Assembly: GCF_017744695.1 (NCBI RefSeq)
Contig: NZ_JAGIAS010000006.1
Location: forward strand, 1 to 64,000
Source: Dyadobacter sp.
Lineage (GTDB): Bacteria > Bacteroidota > Bacteroidia > Cytophagales > Spirosomataceae
Direction: 5' to 3'
DNA: 64,000 bases
The notes beneath the pieces are model-generated. The model was not told the DNA's origin, made no database searches, and saw only the letters and a list, made by a program, of their open reading frames with translations. Position numbers and translations under genes: made by a program. How positions within the stretch are numbered: the stretch's first letter is position 1; each line of letters begins with the position of its first letter. Below are positions 44,230-54,040 of this stretch, one piece after another.

Positions 44230-47200
44230 TTTCCGGAAAATGGCCTGCCAAACAGTTTTAAGCTGTCTCGCAGTCCTGATTTCTTTTATTGCTAATGCAC
44301 AAAAATCGGTATTGTCGGAAGGGCAGTGGTTCAAACTGGCCGTGACGGAATCGGGTATTTACCGGGTGGACGCAGAGTTGCTTTCCAAAATGGGTGTGGA
44401 CATAGCATCGGTGAAGCCTGCGGGCATTCGCATTTATGGAAATGGCGGCGGCATGCTGCCGCAATCCAATAAATCGGGCTATGTGAATGCGTTGACAGAG
44501 AATGCGATCTGGGTCAGCGGTGAGGAGGACGGGCATTTTGATAAAAGTGACGCCGTTTATTTCTATGCCGAAGGTCCGCATGTAATTCAATACGATGCTG
44601 CAAAAGAGGAACTTCGGCACCAGCTCAACTACTATTCCGATTCGAGTTTCTATTTCATCACTTTTACGGAAAGCAATGGACTGAGGATAAAACCCGCGGC
44701 GGGACTTTCAGTTTCTTCTTCCAAAACAATCAGCCAGTTTGATGATTACTGGTACCACGAAACGGAATCGTCCAATACGCTCAAATCCGGCCGCGAATGG
44801 TGGGGGGAGTATTTAGGCGGTTCTTCGGGTTTCAGTACCAATATAGCGATGCCGGGTGTGATACCTTCGTCGGATTTTAAACTCAGGACATCGGCAATCG
44901 GTGCGGCACAGGTTCCGACACGCTTCATTTGGCAGGTAAACGGTGGCGAGGTGGGCCAGGAGGCGATCGGTACAGTGAGCCCCGGCACGTATGATGTGAA
45001 GGCGCTGCGAACCGCGAATACATATATTGTGAAGAATGCACCCGCTTCGGGCAATTTTACTATTGGCGTAACCTACAATAGGAACGGGCAAAGCTCCGCA
45101 GAGGCTTACCTCGATTATGTGGGTTTGCAGGTTAAGCGGGAACTGAGGAATTATGAAGGTCAGCAAATTTATCATTTCCTGCCGCAGTCGGCAGATACCG
45201 TTACCTATCAGTTTGCCGGCTCTTCGGAGGGGTTCAGTGTTTGGGATATTACCAACCCGCTTACGCCAATTTCTATATCTCAGAAAGATGCGACGGGCGC
45301 TTTTCGATGGACAGCGCTGGGAGCGAAAACCCTTCAAAAATACATTGGTTTTGAACCGGGAGCGGCATTGCAACCGGTAAGCTGGCAAAGTGTCGCCAAT
45401 CAGAATATCGCTGCATTGCCGACCCCCGACCTGCTCATCATCACGCCTGCTGCCTGGGCGGCCGAAGCCAACCGCCTTGCCGGGTTCAGAAATACGCGCG
45501 ACGGCCTGGATGTACTCGTTGTTACCACCGACCAGATTTACAATGAATATGCTTCGGGGCGCCCGGATATCACGGCTATCCGCGATTTTGCCAGACAACT
45601 TTACCAGAAAACGCCCGGGAAGCTGAAATACCTTTTGTTGTTTGGCGATGCAACGTACGACTACCGAAATCTGGTCAATAACCAATTGCAGGCGCAGCGT
45701 GCCGCGTGGGTACCCGTGTATGAGAGCAGGGAGTCGCTGAACCCGGTTTATACGTACTCTTCCGACGACTATTTTGGCTTTATGGATGCAAATGAAGGCG
45801 ATTGGAATGAGACGACAGCCGGTGACCATACGGTGGATATTGGCATTGGGCGGTTACCTGTGAAATCACTGGCAGAGGCGAAAATTGTTGTTGATAAGCT
45901 GATGCGTTACGAATCGTCGTTCGGGATATGGAAGAATAGCGTACGGTTTGTGGCCGACGACGGGGATGGAAATATCCACCAGCGCCACGCCGATCAGCTT
46001 GCGAACCTTATTCAAGGCAGGCTGTTTTCGACCAGATCGTTCATTGATGAGGTGCCGCAAACAACCACCGACGCCGGACAAAAGGCGCCAGCCATTAACC
46101 AGGCCATTCGAAATGCAATTGATAGCGGCACGCTGATATTGAATTACACCGGGCACGGCGGCACCAGCGGCTGGGCAGAAGAGCAGGTGTTGACATTAGC
46201 GGATATGCTTTCGAGTCGGGGAATGGACAATCTGCCCCTACTGATTACTGCTACCTGTGATTTTGGCCGTTACGACGACCCGGGCGTGGTTTCAGGCGCA
46301 GAGTTAATGGTTTTGAGCCCGAAAGGAGCGGCGGTAGGGGCGATCAGCACCACCCGGCCGGTTTATTCAAGTACCAATTTTGCCTTGAACAAAGCATTTT
46401 ACGAAGCATTACTCAATGCAAAACCAGGCCAGCGATTAGGGGATTTTTTCAAATACACTAAAAACAATGCACTGGCCGGCAGCCTGAACCGGAATTTCAC
46501 GTTGCTGGCCGATCCGTCGATGATACTATCGCCGGGAAGAAAGGGCGTCCGGTGGAGTTCGGCACCCGATACCCTGCGCGCTCTACAGAAAGTTACGTTG
46601 AATGCAGAAGTTTTCGATCCTGAAACGGGAAAGGTTGACGCGGAATTTAGCGGGACGGCCAGGGTGGTGATCTACGATAAGCCGATCGAGTTCCGCACAC
46701 TGGGGAATGAGGGGAGTGCGGAAACCTATACCGAGTTCCGTAGCAAGCTTTTCGATGGAAAGGTGACCGTGACAAGCGGCCGTTTGCAATGCAATCTGCA
46801 AATGCCGAAGGATATCGATTATCGTGTCGGCCTCGGGCGCGCGAGTGTGTATGTAGTGAGCGGGGATAGCGCGGAGGATGCCTCGGCGCAGCTGGCTCTG
46901 ATCGTCGGAGGAAGTGCTGTGCAACAAAAGGATACCATTTCGCCCAAGCTGGCGGGTTACCTCAATACCCCTGCTTTCCGGGATGGTGATACCGTTGAGC
47001 CCTCATCGATACTGGTATTGCACATGAGCGATGCGAGCGGGATCAGCATTTCGAGCGCCGGTATCGGGCACAACATTACGATGACTTTGAATGATACGCT
47101 GACCGTCGTTTTAAACGATTATTATGTAGCGGATCTGGATAATTATCAATCGGGTAGTATCAATTATCCGTTAAATAATCTGCCTACCGGAAAATATATT

Positions 47201-47587
47201 GTCCGTGTAAAAGTCTGGGATACGTATACTAACTTTTCTGAAATAGCGTTCGGGTTTCTAGTAGGTCCCGCCAAGGGAATAGCGCTCAACACCTTTAATA
47301 TTTACCCTAACCCATTTCAAAAAGACCTTGTGTTCGAGCTCGGGCACAACCGGGTAAATGAGGACGTCGAATTAATTTTTAATATATTGCTGGTTAATGG
47401 GCAACGTTTGGGCACTTACAAAAAGCTTTACTATAACAGCGAACCGGTTATCAGGGAAATGCTGGACGTGACGCAGTGGCTGGGAGCAGTGCCGGTGGAT
47501 CAATCCCTGGTTTATCATTTAGTGATCAGATCGTTAAAAGACAATTCTACCGATCTGAAAGCCGGTAAGTTAATCAGGTCTCCTTAA
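44207..47587 (+). CDS. porU: T9SS sortase PorU (C25 gingipain-type C-terminal signal peptidase)
   Basis: 1126 aa from ATG 44207, which gives a Lys/Arg-containing signal peptide (cleavage near ANAQ); ATG 44240 is an alternative. A long N-terminal beta region is followed by the C25 peptidase domain (about 400-760) with catalytic His650 (NYTGHGG) and Cys684 (TATCDFG). The remaining part is Ig-like, ending in a sorting-type domain (NIYPNPFQKDLVFEL) that, in PorU, is not cleaved. PorU removes the C-terminal sorting domain of T9SS cargo on the surface and attaches them to A-LPS. It is followed by porV. Confidence 0.92.
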   Translation: MHWLKHADFRKMACQTVLSCLAVLISFIANAQKSVLSEGQWFKLAVTESGIYRVDAELLSKMGVDIASVKPAGIRIYGNGGGMLPQSNKSGYVNALTENAIWVSGEEDGHFDKSDAVYFYAEGPHVIQYDAAKEELRHQLNYYSDSSFYFITFTESNGLRIKPAAGLSVSSSKTISQFDDYWYHETESSNTLKSGREWWGEYLGGSSGFSTNIAMPGVIPSSDFKLRTSAIGAAQVPTRFIWQVNGGEVGQEAIGTVSPGTYDVKALRTANTYIVKNAPASGNFTIGVTYNRNGQSSAEAYLDYVGLQVKRELRNYEGQQIYHFLPQSADTVTYQFAGSSEGFSVWDITNPLTPISISQKDATGAFRWTALGAKTLQKYIGFEPGAALQPVSWQSVANQNIAALPTPDLLIITPAAWAAEANRLAGFRNTRDGLDVLVVTTDQIYNEYASGRPDITAIRDFARQLYQKTPGKLKYLLLFGDATYDYRNLVNNQLQAQRAAWVPVYESRESLNPVYTYSSDDYFGFMDANEGDWNETTAGDHTVDIGIGRLPVKSLAEAKIVVDKLMRYESSFGIWKNSVRFVADDGDGNIHQRHADQLANLIQGRLFSTRSFIDEVPQTTTDAGQKAPAINQAIRNAIDSGTLILNYTGHGGTSGWAEEQVLTLADMLSSRGMDNLPLLITATCDFGRYDDPGVVSGAELMVLSPKGAAVGAISTTRPVYSSTNFALNKAFYEALLNAKPGQRLGDFFKYTKNNALAGSLNRNFTLLADPSMILSPGRKGVRWSSAPDTLRALQKVTLNAEVFDPETGKVDAEFSGTARVVIYDKPIEFRTLGNEGSAETYTEFRSKLFDGKVTVTSGRLQCNLQMPKDIDYRVGLGRASVYVVSGDSAEDASAQLALIVGGSAVQQKDTISPKLAGYLNTPAFRDGDTVEPSSILVLHMSDASGISISSAGIGHNITMTLNDTLTVVLNDYYVADLDNYQSGSINYPLNNLPTGKYIVRVKVWDTYTNFSEIAFGFLVGPAKGIALNTFNIYPNPFQKDLVFELGHNRVNEDVELIFNILLVNGQRLGTYKKLYYNSEPVIREMLDVTQWLGAVPVDQSLVYHLVIRSLKDNSTDLKAGKLIRSP

Positions 47588-47632
47588 GATAATAAAACTT
47601 ATCAAATTTTTAGTAATAACTATCTTTCATTG

Positions 47633-47640
47633 TATTTTTG
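47633..47640 (+). promoter_or_regulatory. Bacteroidota -7 element for porV
   Basis: TATTTTTG fits TAnnTTTG and lies 51 nt before the porV ATG, so porV may have its own promoter in addition to read-through from porU. Confidence 0.5.
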
Positions 47641-47690
47641 ACCCTTTAAAGAAGCTGATACAGGCACTTCCTATCGCAAATCCAATTTCT

Positions 47691-48845
47691 ATGAAACTTT
47701 TTTTTGTTACATTATCCTCACTATTCATTTTAACATCAGGTACGCTTTTCGCTCAGGATTCCACAAGGAGGATACCGGCATCACCACTTTCCTTTTTGAC
47801 ATTTGCCCCTGATGCTAGAAGTGCAGCAATGGGAGAAGCTGGTGTAGCACTCAGCCCGGACGCGAATTCAACTTACTGGAATGCAGCGAAGCTACCTTAC
47901 AATACCAAAGATTTTGGCGCTTCCGTTTCTTACACACCATGGCTCCGTTACCTGGTTGACGATATGTGGCTTGGCTATCTTTCTGTCTACAAGAAACTGG
48001 GCGACCGTCAGGCGGTTGCGTTTTCTGCCAACTACTTTAATAACGGTGAGCTGGATTTGCGGGATGCGGTAGGTAATAATATCGGTTATTTCAATTCACG
48101 TGAAGTGGCCATCAACGGAACCTATTCACGTCAGCTCGGCAGAAACTTCTCAATGGGTCTGACATTGAAATATATCTCTTCCAACCTTGCCGGAAATGCG
48201 GTAATCAACAATGTTTCATTGAGTCCTGCACGCGTAGCAGCCGGTGATATCAGCGCTTATTATAAGAAAGAGTTCAAGAATGAAGATACCGGAAGCGAGC
48301 TTATTTGGTCGTTGGGGGCGGTACTTTCCAACCTCGGTGGTAAAATCAACTACGGCTCGGGCACGGATACTGAAAACTTCATTCCTACCAACCTGAAAAT
48401 CGGTACCGGGTTGTCCTACACCGGCGACGGAAGAAACCGTTTCAATTTCATCATCGATTTCAGCAAACTGATGGTGCCAACGCCGAATGGTAAAACGAAC
48501 GTGAATACGAAACCGTTGCTGAACGGCGTGTTCGGTTCATTCTCGGACGCTCCGGACGGGTTTAAAGAGGAAATCCAGGAAGTGGCGATAGCGACTGGTC
48601 TGGAATACTGGTACAATAATATCTTCGCTCTGAGAGCCGGGTATTTTGGAGAAAACAAAAACAAAGGCGACCGTCGCTTCTTCACTGCCGGTGCAGGTCT
48701 TCGTTTCGCGGACAAATGGGGCGCCGACTTCGCTTACATGTTCCCGACAACACAAGGAAGCCCGCTCGCGCAAACATTGCGTATCACTTTGTCGCTCCAA
48801 TTGAACAAAGCTGAGAAGCTGGACGTAGGGGACAGCGAAAACTAA
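47691..48845 (+). CDS. porV: T9SS outer-membrane protein PorV (LptO)
   Basis: 384 aa. The signal peptide ends near TLFAQ (about 22). The mature N terminus SPLSFLTFAPDARSAAMGEAGVALSPDANSTYWNAAKL is the PorV signature, followed by a FadL-like 14-strand barrel with aromatic residues at strand ends. PorV binds the sorting domains of cargo leaving the SprA translocon and passes them to PorU. Adjacent porU-porV is common in Bacteroidota. Confidence 0.93.
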   Translation: MKLFFVTLSSLFILTSGTLFAQDSTRRIPASPLSFLTFAPDARSAAMGEAGVALSPDANSTYWNAAKLPYNTKDFGASVSYTPWLRYLVDDMWLGYLSVYKKLGDRQAVAFSANYFNNGELDLRDAVGNNIGYFNSREVAINGTYSRQLGRNFSMGLTLKYISSNLAGNAVINNVSLSPARVAAGDISAYYKKEFKNEDTGSELIWSLGAVLSNLGGKINYGSGTDTENFIPTNLKIGTGLSYTGDGRNRFNFIIDFSKLMVPTPNGKTNVNTKPLLNGVFGSFSDAPDGFKEEIQEVAIATGLEYWYNNIFALRAGYFGENKNKGDRRFFTAGAGLRFADKWGADFAYMFPTTQGSPLAQTLRITLSLQLNKAEKLDVGDSEN

Positions 48846-48923
48846 GCCTTAACAGAAATTTAATTATTCGGAACGAATGGCGTTATTGCAACGTCATTCG
48901 TTTTTTTATACTCACCACAGCCC

Positions 48924-50204
48924 ATGTCACTGGACCGTACTATTGCCCCTGATTTCAAAATCATTCAAACTGTAAGCCTGCCGGAACCTCAAACCTATAC
49001 CCTCGATAATGGGATCGCACTGCATGTGATCAATATCGGGGAACAACCGGTGGTGCGCCTGGAATGCATTTTCGAAGCAGGTAACTGGTATGAAAGCGAA
49101 ACAGCGGCGTCCTATTTTGCGGTCAAAATGCTGACCGAAGGTGTGGAGGGAATGACATCGCAGGAGATCAACGAGGCATTCGATCAACTGGGGGCATTCA
49201 CTGAACTCACCCACACATCCGACCGGGTGGGAATTGTGGTGTATTGCCTGTCTCGTTTTCTGCCCGAAGTGCTGCCGCTGGTTCAAAAGCTGATCCGCAA
49301 TGCGACCTTCCCGGAAAAAGAGTTTCAGGAGCTGAAAAATATTACGGTGCAGAACCTGAAAGTGAATAAGGAGAAAACGGCTTATCTGGCTACGACGGAG
49401 TTCAGGGCACGGCTGTTTGGTGCGAGCCATCCGTACGGGCAAAGCCAGAGCACGGAGGAAATCGACGCACTGGGCATGGATGCCGTGCGGACTCATTACG
49501 AGCGGTTCATTCGTGATGGTAAGTTCACTACGGTGTTGGCCGGGCAAGTTACTGAAGCCGATGTGCAGCACGTGAATGCGACTTTGGGCCAAAATTCCTT
49601 CGATGCCGATTCCGGTAAGATTTCCTTCACTGCTTCCGAATCCTATCAGGGCGGAGAGGCAATCGTCGAGCGCCCGGAAAGCGTACAATCGTCGATCAGG
49701 ATGGGCCGGGTGCTTTTTAACCGCCATCATCCCGATTATTTCAAAATGCTGGTCACAAACGAGATTCTTGGAGGCTATTTCGGGTCGAGGCTGATGAAGA
49801 ATATCCGGGAGGAAAAAGGCCTTACCTACGGCATTTCCTCACACCTGGTGACCTTGCGTAACGAGGGTTACCTGATGATCGGGACGGATGTGAAAAAGGA
49901 ATTTACCCAGCAAACCATCGACGAGATCAAAAAGGAAATATACCGGCTGCAAACCGAGCCCGTGGGTGCGGAGGAATTGCAGACTGTCAAAAGCTTTATG
50001 GCCGGGGAGTTTGCCGGGTCGTTGAATACCGCATTCGAGGTCGCCGACCGGCGTAAAATATTGCTGCTGGATAGCCTGCCCGCCAATTTCTTCAATCAAT
50101 ACATCGACCGCATTCACGCCACTACCGCGGAAGATGTGATGGCGATGGCAAATAGCTATCTCCGCCCGGAGGATATGGTAACGGTGATAGCAGGAGGTAA
50201 ATAG
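48924..50204 (+). CDS. M16 family protein lacking the zinc motif
   Basis: 426 aa, two M16 halves (about 20-210 and 210-425). At the HxxEH position the sequence reads SYFAVKMLTEG, so no zinc ligands remain and this chain is not an active peptidase. The C-terminal half keeps REEKGLTYGISSHL, with the Arg/Tyr that bind substrate in the inactive subunit of heterodimeric M16 enzymes. It therefore looks like the non-catalytic partner; no catalytic M16 gene is in the window. Its stop abuts the photolyase stop (50204/50205). Confidence 0.85.
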   Translation: MSLDRTIAPDFKIIQTVSLPEPQTYTLDNGIALHVINIGEQPVVRLECIFEAGNWYESETAASYFAVKMLTEGVEGMTSQEINEAFDQLGAFTELTHTSDRVGIVVYCLSRFLPEVLPLVQKLIRNATFPEKEFQELKNITVQNLKVNKEKTAYLATTEFRARLFGASHPYGQSQSTEEIDALGMDAVRTHYERFIRDGKFTTVLAGQVTEADVQHVNATLGQNSFDADSGKISFTASESYQGGEAIVERPESVQSSIRMGRVLFNRHHPDYFKMLVTNEILGGYFGSRLMKNIREEKGLTYGISSHLVTLRNEGYLMIGTDVKKEFTQQTIDEIKKEIYRLQTEPVGAEELQTVKSFMAGEFAGSLNTAFEVADRRKILLLDSLPANFFNQYIDRIHATTAEDVMAMANSYLRPEDMVTVIAGGK

Positions 50205-51533
50205 TTATTGATTAGCCTTGTCCAGGGCATCCTTGTAGGTTTTCAGGCAGCGTTCCCGTGCCTCCTTGTGGTCGACCATCGGAGCAGGGTAGGCGTCGGT
50301 ACCAAATTCCGGGACCCACTTTTTGATATACTCCATTTTAGGATCGAATTTCTCTGCTTGCGATACCGGGTTGAATATCCGGAAATACGGTGCGGCATCG
50401 GTCCCTGATCCCACTGCCCATTGCCAGCCGCCATTGTTTGCTGCTAGGTCGTAATCGAGCAGTTTTTCTGCGAAATAGGCCTCGCCCCAACGCCAGTCGA
50501 TGAGCAGATGCTTGGCCAGGAAGCTGGCTGTAACCATCCGTGCCCGGTTATGCATGAAACCTGTTGCATTGAGCTGTCGCATGCCGGCATCTACCAGCGG
50601 GTACCCGGTCTTGCCTTCACACCATTTCCTGAAATCGTCTTTGTCGTAACGCCATTTAATGAAATCGTATGCTTTGCGAAATGCCTCACCCTTGCCTACA
50701 TGCGGGAAGTTGAAGAGGATTTGCTGGTAGAAATCCCGCCAGATCAACTCGTTCAGAAAGGTCTCACTATGCCTGCGCGCCTGACTTGTGAGCTCCCGAA
50801 TGCTCACGGTACCAAAGCGCAGGTGAATGCCCATGCGGCTGGTACCTGCCAGTGCGGGGAAGTCGCGGTCTTTGTTGTAATCTTTCAGCAAAGCATGGTC
50901 GATATGATCCGAAGGGAATTTAAACTCGACCTTTTCAAATCCCATGTCTTTCAATGCAGGGAATGCGGAGCCGCTCCATTTTAGAAAGTGCCTGAAATAT
51001 TTTTGAGTAGGGTATGATTGGAGGTAAAAATCAGTCAGCTTTTCTTTCCATGCCCGGCTGTAAGGCGTAAAAACGGTGTACGGCGTTTTCTGGCCCGTCA
51101 GTATTTCCTGTTTTTCAAAAATGACCTGGTCTTTGCAGGTTTTGAAAACAATGCCTTTTTTCTTCAAAATCCTGTAAACTTCCTTGTCGCGGTCGGTGGC
51201 GTAGGGTTCGTAATCGGTGTTGGTATACACTTCGGCGATGTCGTATTCATCCGCGAGCCTTTCCCATATTTTTGCAGGGAAACCGTATTCGACCAGTATA
51301 TCCGCCCCCTTTTGTTGCAACTCCCGTTGGATATTGGAAACTGCTTCGTGTATGAACGTCAGCCTTGCATCTTTCTTTTCTTCCAGGTCATCGAGGATAT
51401 TCCGGTCGAAAATGAAGAGCGGCACAACCGGATATCCCGAGCGCAGTGCATAGTAAAGCCCTGCGTTGTCGTGCAGCCGAAGGTCGCGGCGAAACCAGAA
51501 TAGCACGATTTTGTCTTTAGTTTTTAGGGACAT
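50205..51533 (-). CDS. phrB: Deoxyribodipyrimidine photolyase (CPD class I)
   Basis: 442 aa. The N-terminal Rossmann domain (VLFWFRRDLRLHDNAGL) binds an antenna, and the helical FAD domain carries GTSRMGIHLRFGTVSIREL, WRDFYQQILFNFPHV, RQLNATGFMHNRARM and NGGWQWAVGSGTDAAPYFRIFNP, the class I photolyase signature. It repairs cyclobutane pyrimidine dimers in DNA using light. It is a single gene, convergent with the M16 homologue. Confidence 0.93.
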   Translation of the reverse strand: MSLKTKDKIVLFWFRRDLRLHDNAGLYYALRSGYPVVPLFIFDRNILDDLEEKKDARLTFIHEAVSNIQRELQQKGADILVEYGFPAKIWERLADEYDIAEVYTNTDYEPYATDRDKEVYRILKKKGIVFKTCKDQVIFEKQEILTGQKTPYTVFTPYSRAWKEKLTDFYLQSYPTQKYFRHFLKWSGSAFPALKDMGFEKVEFKFPSDHIDHALLKDYNKDRDFPALAGTSRMGIHLRFGTVSIRELTSQARRHSETFLNELIWRDFYQQILFNFPHVGKGEAFRKAYDFIKWRYDKDDFRKWCEGKTGYPLVDAGMRQLNATGFMHNRARMVTASFLAKHLLIDWRWGEAYFAEKLLDYDLAANNGGWQWAVGSGTDAAPYFRIFNPVSQAEKFDPKMEYIKKWVPEFGTDAYPAPMVDHKEARERCLKTYKDALDKANQ

Positions 51534-51713
51534 GCAGCAGTTTTTGGTCGTGGACGAAGGAGATAGTGATATAACTTAACTACGAAGTAAGTCCATTTTT
51601 GGATGATGGGGATTTTCAAATCTTTTATATTTACTGCCGGAGTGTCGGAACGCCGGACGCCTTTAAAAGATCACCCATACCGACGCAACACAATCTTAAC
51701 TTAACCTGTATTC

Positions 51714-52577
51714 ATGAAATTACAACTCACGATCCTGTTCAGCCTCTTGTGCCTTACGGTTTTCGGTCAAAAGAATAATGCCGACAAGCAGGAATGGAAA
51801 CAGCTCTTTAATGGAAAAAACCTGGATGGCTGGGATATCAAAATCCGCGGCTACGAACTGAACGACAACTTTAACAACACCTTCCGGGTGGAGGATGGCA
51901 AAATGGTAGTTCGTTACGACAAATACGACGATTTCGCACAGAAATACGGGCACATCTTCTACAAGGGCGATTATTCCTATTACCGCATTGCGGTTGAATA
52001 TCGTTTCGTAGGCGAGCAGGCACCTAAGGGCGAAGGCTGGGCATGGCGGAACTCCGGTATCATGGTGCACGGGCAACCTGCTGCGACAATGGGTAAAGAC
52101 CAGGATTTTCCGGCGTCGATCGAAGTGCAGCTGTTGGGAGGAAACGACAAAACCCGCACGACCTGTAACCTTTGTACGCCCGGTACCAATGTCGTGATCG
52201 ACGGTAAGCTGGTTACCCAGCATTGTGTCAATTCCAAATCGAAAACCTACAATGGCGACCAGTGGGTGCGCGCCGAAGTGCTCGTACTCGGTGATTCACT
52301 GATCCAGCATTTTGCAAATGGGGAAATGGTACTCGAATACAACAAGCCGCAACTCGGCGGAGGTAATGTAAGCGGCGATATCGATCCGGCGATCAAGATC
52401 GCAGGCAAGCTGCTGGATCACGGTTCGATTTCATTGCAAAGCGAAAGCCACCCTGTGGAGTTCAGAAAAGTGGAAATCCTGGATTTGAAAGGCTGCATGG
52501 ACCCGAAAGCGACCAATTACAAGTCTTACTATGTAAAAGCGGACAATAGCAAGTGCAGCTACGGGAAGAAGAAATAA
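51714..52577 (+). CDS. Exported DUF1080 (3-keto-disaccharide hydrolase-like) protein
   Basis: 287 aa. The signal peptide ends near VFGQ (about 18). WKQLFNGKNLDGWDIKI opens the concanavalin-like DUF1080 fold, and RNSGIMVHGQP, SIEVQLLGG and the C-terminal LDHGSISLQSESHPVEFRKVEI are family hallmarks. DUF1080 proteins have been linked to hydrolysis of 3-keto-glycosides. A short Cys-containing tail (GCMDPKATNYKSYYVKADNSKCSYG) is added here. It stands alone and is followed by a long inverted repeat. Confidence 0.88.
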   Translation: MKLQLTILFSLLCLTVFGQKNNADKQEWKQLFNGKNLDGWDIKIRGYELNDNFNNTFRVEDGKMVVRYDKYDDFAQKYGHIFYKGDYSYYRIAVEYRFVGEQAPKGEGWAWRNSGIMVHGQPAATMGKDQDFPASIEVQLLGGNDKTRTTCNLCTPGTNVVIDGKLVTQHCVNSKSKTYNGDQWVRAEVLVLGDSLIQHFANGEMVLEYNKPQLGGGNVSGDIDPAIKIAGKLLDHGSISLQSESHPVEFRKVEILDLKGCMDPKATNYKSYYVKADNSKCSYGKKK

Positions 52578-52591
52578 GCTAAAACGAAGAA

Positions 52592-52668
52592 TGTCACCCT
52601 GAGCGAAGTCGAAGGGCCATGCACGATGTTTGCGGTATGGACTGTCTTCGACTTCGCTCAGACTGACA
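52592..52668. repeat. REP-like inverted repeat with 23-bp arms
   Basis: Left arm 52592-52614 (TGTCACCCTGAGCGAAGTCG and 3 more) pairs with right arm 52646-52668 with two mismatches, around a 31-bp spacer. The GAGCGAAGTCGAAG core is a well-known dispersed palindrome of Bacteroidota genomes. It lies between convergent genes and may end both transcripts. Confidence 0.85.
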
Positions 52669-52701
52669 TTGGCACATTCAGTCTAAAGAAATTCACAGTA
52701 T

Positions 52702-54009
52702 TTATAACCTCACAATCTCCGCGCCAATCGCGTTTAAACGCGTGTCGATGTTCTGGTAACCGCGGTCGATTTGCTCGATATTGTCGATAATACTCACGCC
52801 TTTGGCCGACATTGCTGCGATCAGCAATGCAACCCCGGCGCGAATGTCAGGCGAAGTCATGCGAATGCCGCGGAGCTGCGTCTCGCGGTTGTGGCCGATT
52901 ACGGTGGCACGGTGCGGGTCGCAAAGGATAATTTGCGCACCCATTTCGATCAGTTTATCCACAAAGAACAAGCGGCTTTCGAACATTTTCTGGTGAATCA
53001 GAACGGTTCCCTGTGCCTGCGTGGCCGTCACGAGCACGATACTCAGCAAGTCGGGTGTGAAGCCGGGCCAGGGGGCATCTGCTACGGATAGCGTCGAACC
53101 GTCGAGGTAGTTTTCAATGCGGTAGCGTTCCTGTGCGGGGATGAAAATGTCATCACCCCGGAATTCCATTTGAATACCCAATCTTTTGAAAACATCGGGA
53201 ATAATGCCCAGCTCCGGAATGCGGCAGTCTTTGATGGTAATCTCCGATTGCGTCATGGCTGCGAGGCCGATGAAGCTACCGATTTCGATCATATCCGGGA
53301 GCATAGTATGCTCGGTACCTTTTAGTTCGCTTACGCCTTCGACTACCAGCAAATTGGAAGCGATACCCGAGATTTTAGCACCCATGCGGTTCAGCATTTT
53401 ACAAAGCTGCTGCAAATAAGGCTCGCAGGCTGCATTGTAAATGGTGGTTGTGCCTTCGGCCATCACGGCAGCCATCAGAACGTTGGCCGTACCGGTTACC
53501 GAAGCCTCGTCCAGGAGCATATAAGTGCCTTTCAGGTTGGCAGCATCCACGCGGTAGAACCCGCCGTCTTCTTCATCATAACTGAATTCCGCACCCAGTT
53601 TCTCGAAACCCAAAAAATGGGTGTCCAGTCTTCGCCGGCCGATCTTGTCGCCACCGGGGCGAGGGATGCGTCCTTTGCGGAAGCGCGCCAGCATAGGGCC
53701 GAGCAGCATCACCGAGCCGCGCAATGCAGCCGCTTTCTGACGGAACGAGTCCGATTCGAGGTAATCGAGGTTGATATCGTCGGCTTCGAAGCGGATGGAA
53801 GTTTCGCTCAGCCTTGTGCGGCGTACACCCAGATCACCCAGGAGGTTGATCAGCTGGTTTACGTCACGGATATTCGGGATGTTGTGGATCGTAACGGGCT
53901 CTTTGGTCAGGAGCACTGCACAGATGATCTGCAATGCTTCGTTTTTGGCGCCTTGCGGCACGATTTCACCCTTGAGACGACGATCCCCGGTAATTTTGAA
54001 TGATGCCAT
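52702..54009 (-). CDS. murA: UDP-N-acetylglucosamine 1-carboxyvinyltransferase
   Basis: 435 aa, EPSP-synthase-like fold. It transfers enolpyruvate from PEP to UDP-GlcNAc, the first committed step of peptidoglycan synthesis. KNEALQIICAVLL (about 22-34) is the substrate Lys/Asn region and DIRAGVALLIAA the end of domain 1. The catalytic loop reads RPGGDKIGRRRLD, so Asp121 replaces the usual Cys (Cys115 in E. coli). This exchange is known in other natural MurA enzymes and blocks fosfomycin attack. Downstream in the minus unit after DUF4290. Confidence 0.95.
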   Translation of the reverse strand: MASFKITGDRRLKGEIVPQGAKNEALQIICAVLLTKEPVTIHNIPNIRDVNQLINLLGDLGVRRTRLSETSIRFEADDINLDYLESDSFRQKAAALRGSVMLLGPMLARFRKGRIPRPGGDKIGRRRLDTHFLGFEKLGAEFSYDEEDGGFYRVDAANLKGTYMLLDEASVTGTANVLMAAVMAEGTTTIYNAACEPYLQQLCKMLNRMGAKISGIASNLLVVEGVSELKGTEHTMLPDMIEIGSFIGLAAMTQSEITIKDCRIPELGIIPDVFKRLGIQMEFRGDDIFIPAQERYRIENYLDGSTLSVADAPWPGFTPDLLSIVLVTATQAQGTVLIHQKMFESRLFFVDKLIEMGAQIILCDPHRATVIGHNRETQLRGIRMTSPDIRAGVALLIAAMSAKGVSIIDNIEQIDRGYQNIDTRLNAIGAEIVRL

Positions 54010-54040
54010 AGAAGATTTTGGGCAATTGAGACGGTATAAA

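Noticed and set aside
44813-45829. A 338-codon frame on the minus strand inside porU
   Set aside because: It lies fully within porU, has no start context or recognisable family and is explained by codon bias of the real gene.
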